Positions 57,424-64,000 of a DNA stretch of 64,000 nucleotides are shown piece after piece (position 1 is the first letter of the stretch; the number at the start of each line of letters is the position of its first letter). Origin of the DNA: Mrakia gelida (taxonomy: Eukaryota > Basidiomycota > Tremellomycetes > Cystofilobasidiales > Mrakiaceae). The stretch covers positions 1,178,001-1,242,000 of the forward strand of contig BRON01000010.1 of assembly GCA_024345305.1 (NCBI GenBank), given 5' to 3'. Made by a program: the position numbers and the translations under genes. A model generated the notes under the pieces. That model was given only the letters and a program-made list of their open reading frames with translations, did not search any database and had not been told where the DNA came from.

Positions 57424-60400
57424 ATGTCGTCTCCTCAGATCATCCTCCCTCACTCTCCTATGGAGCAGAAGCACGCCTCGGACACCTCTTCGGATATCGA
57501 CGAGAAGCTCAGCGCTCACGACGACCTCGAGGGAAAGAAGGAGGTCGGACTCGCTGCTCCTCGAAAGGACGGCGCCGAAGCGTCTATCTCGTACAACGAA
57601 GACGGCGACCTTGTTGGCTTCGAGGAGGGCGTTGGTGCTGTTGGACTCTCGTGGTACAAGAAGGGACCTGCTCTGCTCTTCATCCTTCTTTTCGTTTGTG
57701 AGCGACGAATCCTTTTCAACCTTCTGCCTTCCTGCCTCCCCCCTCCCCTCTTCCCCTCCTTCGCTCAACCCCGCTGACTCTTGGCTGCGCTCCCATCTTT
57801 TCATTCCATACCTTCTCCGCCCATTCTCACAGTGGGATCCAACTTCGCAGGTACGTCGAGAGAATCAGATTTGAAAGAAGGTTCGAGGGAGGGAGTCTTC
57901 GCGAGCTGACCTCTGGTTTTCCAGGATCTGCTCTGGGACCGCTCAAGTCCACCATCAAGTCCGAAATGAAGATGAACAACGCTCGATATGGTACAGTGAG
58001 TACATATCTTGCTTTGGAGCAGATTTGGCAGTCAAACGGCCTAGAGCTCGTGGGATGGGATGAAGGGAAGGAAGTCGAAGGACGGAACGAACGCGCGAGC
58101 TTTTTGCTGACCCCCGCTTCGGTCGAACGCTCACTTATCAGCTTGCTACCGCCGACTCTCTCATCAACACTATTCTGCCTGTGTTCACTGGTCGTGAGTC
58201 TGTTTCTGAGATCTCGCTCGATGCAACGTTCGCTGATCAGTCGTCGCTCTTCCCTTCGTTCGCAGTTGCCATCGAGTGAGTCCGCCTCTTTCGACGCGAA
58301 AAGTCAAAGACCTGGAACTGACCGTCTTTTTACTCTCAGCTACTACGGACCCACCTCCGGCGCTATCGTTGCCTCGACGTTCATCCTCATCGGACAAATG
58401 CTTTCCTCCGTCGGCGCGACCGTCAAATCGTACCCGCTGTTCGTTCTCTTCTCTCTTCTGCCTCTCTCCTTCCAAGCTGACCTCGATCCCTCTTCCAGAC
58501 TTCTTGTGGGACAGATCATTCTCGGATTCGGTTCCACTGCCGTCGAGAGTGAGTGCTCGGTGATCAAGAAGGACTCCTCGACGCGTTCTGACGCGTCCAT
58601 CTTTTTTCCCCTTCTCCTCAGCCGCCCAGTCCAAGCTCTACACTCACTGGTTTAAGGGAAACAGCCAAGGAGGTATCGGAATCCTCGGTTTCGTCTACGG
58701 AGTGAGCAGCCGTTCCTGTTTGCTTTCTCTCGAACTCGGACTCGAGAGCTGACTCTCGTTACCTTCCTCCAGCTCGACGTAGGGGTGGGACGAGTGTACA
58801 ACCGTTCGTCAGACAGCTTTCTGTCTTCTCCTCTTTTTCGCTGACTTGAATTTACCTCCTCTCTCTCTCCACATCTAGTCGCTGGAAAGCTTTCAGCGGT
58901 GCCCGTCGTCGAGGCGAGTGGAAACTGGACGTGGGGATTCTGGGTGAGTTTTGTCTGCCTTCCTCGTTCGCGTTCGCTCTCTCTCGGACTGAACATCACT
59001 CCTCTTCATCTCCATAGCTCCCTACCATCATGTGCGGTCTCTCCTTCGCCATCACTATCGGATACGCCTTCTTCGAGAAGTCGATTCCCAAAGCCAACCG
59101 AGTTCTCACCGGTCAGCGAATGGCTGCCATCGCCGTCGAGCGAGGAGCCATCGAAACCAGGACCACTTTCGCTGCTCGATGGCAGTTCGTCGTTCTTAGT
59201 ATCTTCGCCATCCCTGCTGCTTTCTGGCTCATCACCATCTCTCAGCTGCTTCAAGGTTCGTCTTCTTCGCGATCGTCCCTCCTCCTTTTTCCTTTTCTTC
59301 AGTCGAACTGACTTTGCCCTCTCCTCTTTTCTTGACGTGGATCAGCTGGAGCCGTTCTCACCTACACCTCCAACCTCGCCGATATGTTCGTTCATCGTTC
59401 ATCTTCATCTCTCATCCTGAGTCGCCGCTGACCCAACCTCCTTTCGCCTCTTTCAGGATCGCCGTCACCCGAGGATCCAACCGAGACGTCGCAGGCTACA
59501 CCTCCGCCATCGGTCAAATCATGCCAATCGTCTTGACTCCCGTTCTTGGCTACGGCTTCGACAGATTCGGAAGAAGAATGCACCTCGGTTCGTCGCGTCG
59601 CGTCTCACCTTCATGTCCCCCTCGAAACCCCGTCGTTGATCCCTTCCCGTCGCTTTTTCCTGCAGTCACCTTCACTGCCGCCCTCTGGGTCCTCGTTTTC
59701 GCTCTCCTCGGGTTCACGAGCGTTCACGCCATGGTTCCGTGGGTCTTTTCCTCGCCGTTCCTTTTGGATCGACCGACCGCTCGGCTGACTTCTTCTTCGA
59801 CTTGCTCCTCTTCTTCCATAGTACCATTCTCGGTTCTCTTGCTCTCTCTACCAACACTGTCAGTGGTCCGATCGATCTCGGCCGTTCTTGAGAAGCTCGC
59901 GCTGATTCTCGTCCTGGTCTTCTTCAGCTCCCCTTCATCGCCTCGATCCCTCTCCTCGTCCCCTCGCAAGCCAACATCGGAACCGCTTTCGGTCTCTGGA
60001 AAGCTTTCAACTCTTCCGGTACCACGATCCTCACCGTCGCTGCTGGAGCCATTCAGGTAAGTCGAAGACGGGTTGGGAGGCTCGGTCGAGGATCGTCGAC
60101 GAGGACTGACGCGACTTCGCTCATCTACTGCTCGCAGGACATCACTCCCACTGGAACTCGACAGTACAACAACGTCTTCTACCTTCTCATCGCTCTCAAG
60201 TCCATCGACGTCTTCTACGGTGAGTCGTCTCGAAGCTTCTGAATCTCCCCACTCTCGCTGACGCTTCGCGTCGCGTCTCGTCTTCTTGCTCCAGGTCTCG
60301 GATACCACTGGTGCGTCTCTCACTCTCTCCTTTCCGACCAAATCATCAATTGACCAGTCCCCTCTCTCCCCTTGTACTAGGTTCGACATCAAGTACCTCA

Positions 60401-60582
60401 AGGGGATCCTTCGCGCCTCCGAGAAGCAGCGAGTTCACTTCGAGCGAACCGAATCGGACGAGCAGCACAAGCTCGGCCTTCGAGGAGCTATCAAGAAGTT
60501 CACGTGGGCTGGGATCGCGGTCGGAGTCGCTCTTATCACGACTGCCTACGTCGTCTACTGCGTCTACGCGATTGGAACGTAG
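57424..60582 (+). CDS. Major facilitator superfamily transporter (MFSD1-like)
   Basis: Nineteen exons, 565 residues: join(57424..57697,57833..57850,57925..57995,58142..58193,58266..58275,58340..58438,58499..58548,58622..58701,58773..58803,58879..58943,59018..59255,59346..59385,59457..59587,59666..59738,59822..59858,59928..60056,60138..60219,60295..60310,60381..60582). An acidic cytosolic N-terminus of about 75 residues precedes 12 predicted helices. ALGPLKSTIKSEMKMNNARY, GLAIDYYGPTSGAIVAST and GYGFDRFGRRM match the MFS loop 2-3 and 8-9 signatures. The overall order and KSxIKxEMxMNNAxYG segment recall the MFSD1 group of lysosomal/vacuolar carriers; the substrate is not predictable. Exons of 10, 16 and 18 nt are required. 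It shares the 1.6-kb divergent region with catalase. Confidence 0.85.
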
Positions 60583-61077
60583 TCGCGTTCGCGTTCGACG
60601 ATGTTTCTTTCGATTTCCTCTCTTCCCCCTCCCCTTAGATCATCTCTCTTCGCTTTCGCTCTCTTTAGATTCCCGCTTGTTATACCTACGATCTAATTCA
60701 TACACAGAACCGCACTGCTCATGCTCGTGATCTCTCCCGCTTTGCACTTCGGCACGCGAACGGGACGAAAGATTGAGATGTTCGAGATGTTCGAGAGAAA
60801 GATGCATGTTCGCACGAAAGAAGGCTCAGCGGTCGATAATGGTATGGAGAGAAGGGGGATGATGAGGTACAGAGCTAATAATTTTCGGCAAAGGGTATGC
60901 ATGTCGGGAGAGAGAGGAGGAAAGCAAACGAAGAAAGCAAAAGCGAGCGAGCGAGCGACAGCAAGCAAGGGTGGGAGGAATCGAAAGCAAACAAGATCTG
61001 ACTGAGTCTAGAATAGAAGAGGAACGAGATCGACTCGGAGTATTTTGAGGGATGATACTAGCGAGGAGAAAGGGAGA
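60583..61077. other. Convergent intergenic region, MFS / GT90
   Basis: This 495-nt stretch lies between 3' ends. It includes a run of GAGC repeats near 60946. No gene is supported. Confidence 0.5.
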
Positions 61078-63888
61078 TCATAAGGGTGCGAGATCCTGAG
61101 AAACCGAAGAAAAGAAGGAGGAGGGCGCAGGTCAGGACGCGTCGAGGACGAAGAAGCGGAGGGGAAGGGGGAGGAGGAGGAGCGACTGACCATCGACGCT
61201 CGATCGAGCGAGAGGAGTCGAGCGAGCTCGAGGTAGACGAGGAACATGTAGGCCTTCGGGAAGAGAGTGAGATGAAGGGGGGGGGGGGGGTAGAGGCTCG
61301 TCAGTTCGAGGGACGAGAGGCCCAAAGGGAGACGAAAGCGACTGATGCTCACCTGAAGGTCTTGCTTCCTCCTGCGAGTTTCCAAGCCAGTTCAGAACCG
61401 GGTTCCTAGTCAGTATAAATCCTCTCCAACCCGGAATGGTTCAGTCCCATCTGAGAGACTCACCAAAGCCGTCGAACGAAACACTGTCCATTCCTCGCCA
61501 ACGCCTTCGCGACCTCGTCGAACCCTCCAGGCTGTTCAGGTGTTCCCCGGAAGAACGCGAGCGTGTCGAACATGTCCGAGTAGTCGACTTTGAGGGGGAC
61601 GTAGTGAAACCTGCGGAGCACGAAGGAGGAGGGAAGAGAGGAGGTCAGTTCGAGGCGAAACGAGATGCGCCGAAGCGAATCGAAGGGAAACAGGCGAAGG
61701 TGAGAACGAACCAGGGTATCAGAGCATCAGAGTACCACTCAGGGTAGGTGGTAGCTTTGAGGACTAGCGAGTTGGTGGAGAGTAATCTGAGTGAACGAGA
61801 AGGAAGTAGACGCATCGTCGAGAGAGGGAGGGAGTCAGTCGAACGAACGATCGAGAACGCGAAACGAGTCGAGTCGCGAGGAGCCTAGAGAAGAGGTTAA
61901 ACGAAACGCGAACCTTCTGAATCGAGCACTCCATCTGAGGTGAAAAAAAAGAAGACGCGAGTCAGCGGCGAAGTGGAGGTGGAACCGAAACGAAACGCGT
62001 CAAGTGGAGTCGAGTCTCGAGACGAAAGGCGACTCACGAATTCCCATCCACATCCACCAAATACTTGTACTTGTTCATCTCGTCCGCTCCTTGATGCTTA
62101 TCGAACGGCAGTTCCTCCCTGGTGAGCCCGAAACCGTCGAATTCCGTCAGTTCGTTCGTTCGTCCCTCCTCTCCCTCTCCCTCCCTCTCTCCCAACGCAA
62201 CCCCCACTCGCAAGCTCTTTATCACTCACATCATCTCCCTACACGTCCCCCCGGCTCCCTTCCCGTAGACATCCCCCTCCCCACCCTCACACTGGATCGC
62301 TCGTCCCGTAAATTTCACGTCGAAGAACCACTTATTCCAACTTCCCAAATCGAGCCCTCCCTTCCCCTTCCCGTCGTTGGAGAGGACGTTCCTCTTCATT
62401 GTCGTCCTCCCTGAGACGGGATCGATGAGCGGGGAGATGACCACGACCTCGGACGAGGGGTGAGAGGAGGAGTTGGAGTTGGTGAGAAGGGCGAGTCGCG
62501 AGCGATGGGAGGAACGCCAGGGGTAGGCTGGGGTGTGGAAGATTCCGGTGGTGGCTCCTCGCTGGGAAGGAAGGAGGGGGGGGGGGAGGGTAAGTGAGGA
62601 AATGAAGAAGGGAGGGGGAGGGAGGAAGGGAGCTAAGGGAGGAGGGGACAGAGGGAAAGGAACAAGACTCACCCAAACCATCCTCTCGTCGGTTTTCTTA
62701 GCCCAAACGGGATCCTTCCCTCGTCCGTGAGCGAACTGATCGAGGGGAGCTGCGAGGATGTCGCCGCTGTGAGGGAGGAACGAAGTCGCGTCGCGTCATT
62801 TCGTCGTTCGTCGTTCGCCTTCTTCTCCTTCCTTCCTTGCTCTCCCTCCTTTGTGCAAGCTTCGCCTCGAGGGATACAAGAACCAGAAAGGAGAATGGTG
62901 CGCGGTACATACTTAGCAGTAGTCTTAGCAAACGAAAGCATCGGCAACAACAACGAGTGAGGTCTCGGATGAGACTCTCGGGTGTGAGGCTCGAGGTAGA
63001 TTCCTTGAAGGGAGAGGATGGCGGGGTTCCTGGATCGCATAACATACCACGCACGCACACCGCCAAAACAAAGCAGAGTCAGCTCGGTCTTCACTCCTTA
63101 CCTCCCTCCTTCGACTTCGTCTCAAAACGACGCGACGACTACGAAAGACTCACAAACAAACATCCTCCGCTCTGACACGATCGAAGATGAACGACTTGGA
63201 AGTTTGGCGAGTCACTGATCGTTTGTTCCACCACCCCAACACAAACACGCGAAAACAAAGGTCAGCTCGTCTCTCTCTTTTCGTGCACGTCGAAACGAAA
63301 GGAGTCGAAAGCGAACTCACCACTCTCCCCACCCTTCCCACAAACCCCTTCCCAATCCACATCGTTCACGTCCTCTTCCTCGCTCGCTTTCTCGTCGACT
63401 GCTCGCAAATACGAAACCAAACCCAAACGCAGCGAGCAGAAGGGTTAGCTTCGTTCGACGCGCTCCTTTCGTCTCGTCTCGCCTCGATTCGTTCAGATTC
63501 GTTGAGACTCACACCTCCCCTGCTCAGCCAACCTCCTGAGCTCCACCATTCCTTCGTGTAAGGGGAAGATAGAAGGTCCGTCGTGGAGGGAGAAGGTCAC
63601 TCTGCGCGAGAAGGGACGAGGTGAGTTCGCGGACGAGGAACGAAGTGAAGGAAGGGCGGGAAGGGGATGCCACGAACCGTAGATCAGGGAGATGGGAGAG
63701 GAAAGGTTTGATGAGTTTGACCTGTGAGGTGAGGGTCGGAGAGAGGTTTAAGTGGAGGAAGGGACGAGGATAGGGGAAGAGGGGAGGAGGGAGAGAGAGA
63801 GAGGAGGGGAGTGAAGAGGGACGAGACGAACCTGATCCACCGCTCTCGATTTCGTTCCAGGCCATTTATCCTCCCACCCAGGCTTGAG
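61078..63888 (-). CDS. CAP10-like glycosyltransferase family 90 protein, 5' end beyond window
   Basis: Fifteen exons are visible: complement(join(61078..61095,61191..61253,61353..61371,61464..61610,61712..61786,61914..61934,62038..62118,62230..62561,62673..62766,62913..63029,63154..63214,63321..63398,63513..63601,63678..63721,63832..63888)), 431 residues of the C-terminal part. GT90 landmarks are VTFSLHDGPSIF, TSKSFIFDRVRAEDVC, NPAILSLQGIYLEPHTRESH, NKYKYLVDVDGNSWSARFRR, LLSTNSLVLKATTYPEWYSD, WFHYVPLKVDYSDMFDTLAF and RKQDLQAYMFLVYLELARLL. Family members are Golgi xylosyl- or related transferases; Cryptococcus CAP10 acts in capsule glycan synthesis. The N-terminal signal anchor is expected beyond 64000. 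Exons of 18, 19 and 21 nt occur. One intron holds a G13 tract. Confidence 0.88.
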
Positions 63889-64000
63889 CTACAATCATCC
63901 GATCCGAACGACAGACAACGCATCGGTCAGCGAACCCTACAGAACGAAAGACTCGATCGTTCGTCTTCCTTCCCTCGACGCGCCTCTCTCCTCCCTCCTC
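63889..64000 (-). other. Intron of the GT90 gene running off the window
   Basis: The sequence read on the minus strand has GCTGACC and ends in TTGTAG directly before the first visible GT90 exon. It is therefore intron sequence whose donor lies outside the window. Confidence 0.55.

Noticed and set aside
1..64000. CRISPR arrays, prophage, insertion sequences or bacterial operons
   Set aside because: The window is eukaryotic nuclear DNA with spliceosomal introns in nearly every gene; no direct-repeat arrays or transposase genes were seen.

Overview
This window is nuclear DNA of a filamentous or yeast-like fungus. It is most likely a basidiomycete, and the style suggests Pucciniomycotina (Rhodotorula/Sporobolomyces-like), although no marker gene settles that. 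The evidence is GC-rich sequence, genes broken into many exons by introns of about 55-120 nt, branch sites of the form CTGAC or CTAAC, donors GTGAGT, GTTCGT, GTACGT or GTCAGT, and fungal proteins throughout (chitin synthase, C-14 sterol reductase, CAP10-type glycosyltransferase, large-subunit catalase). Exon models below were rebuilt by eye from splice signals, reading-frame continuity and protein family knowledge. Nearly every model closes exactly in frame.

Layout. 1-5 kb: a secreted Gly-Leu-Pro repeat protein (-) and a MATE exporter (-). 5.4-13.2 kb, all (+): SAM methyltransferase, DnaJ-domain protein, eIF3k and an NmrA-type Rossmann protein. 13.6-26.9 kb, all (-): a vezatin-like two-helix protein, a four-helix membrane protein, an EF-hand MscS channel and sorting nexin 4. 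27.3-31 kb: a possible tiny gene, then two F-box genes sharing a 153-nt divergent promoter. 32.4-51.4 kb, all (+): chitin synthase (33 exons), a Cwf21/SRRM2-type splicing factor, a HerA-like P-loop ATPase, a GNAT acetyltransferase with an in-frame TGA, cytochrome heme lyase and ERG24. 51.7-55.8 kb: catalase (-) with a 5'UTR intron. 57.4-60.6 kb: MFS transporter (+). 61.1 kb to the window end: GT90 glycosyltransferase (-), lacking its 5' end.

Two copies of a dispersed repeat lie in opposite orientation at about 31.3-31.75 kb and 45.3-45.7 kb. They flank the chitin synthase, splicing factor and ATPase genes.

The genes look like ordinary fungal housekeeping plus envelope and transport functions: cell wall and glycan (CHS, GT90, secreted repeat protein), sterol (ERG24), peroxide and heme (catalase, heme lyase), membrane traffic and tension (SNX4, MscS). 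There is no operon or biosynthetic cluster logic. The least ordinary features are the many microexons (down to 4-6 nt), a GC-AG intron, a candidate poison exon in the RS-domain splicing factor, and the inverted dispersed repeat.
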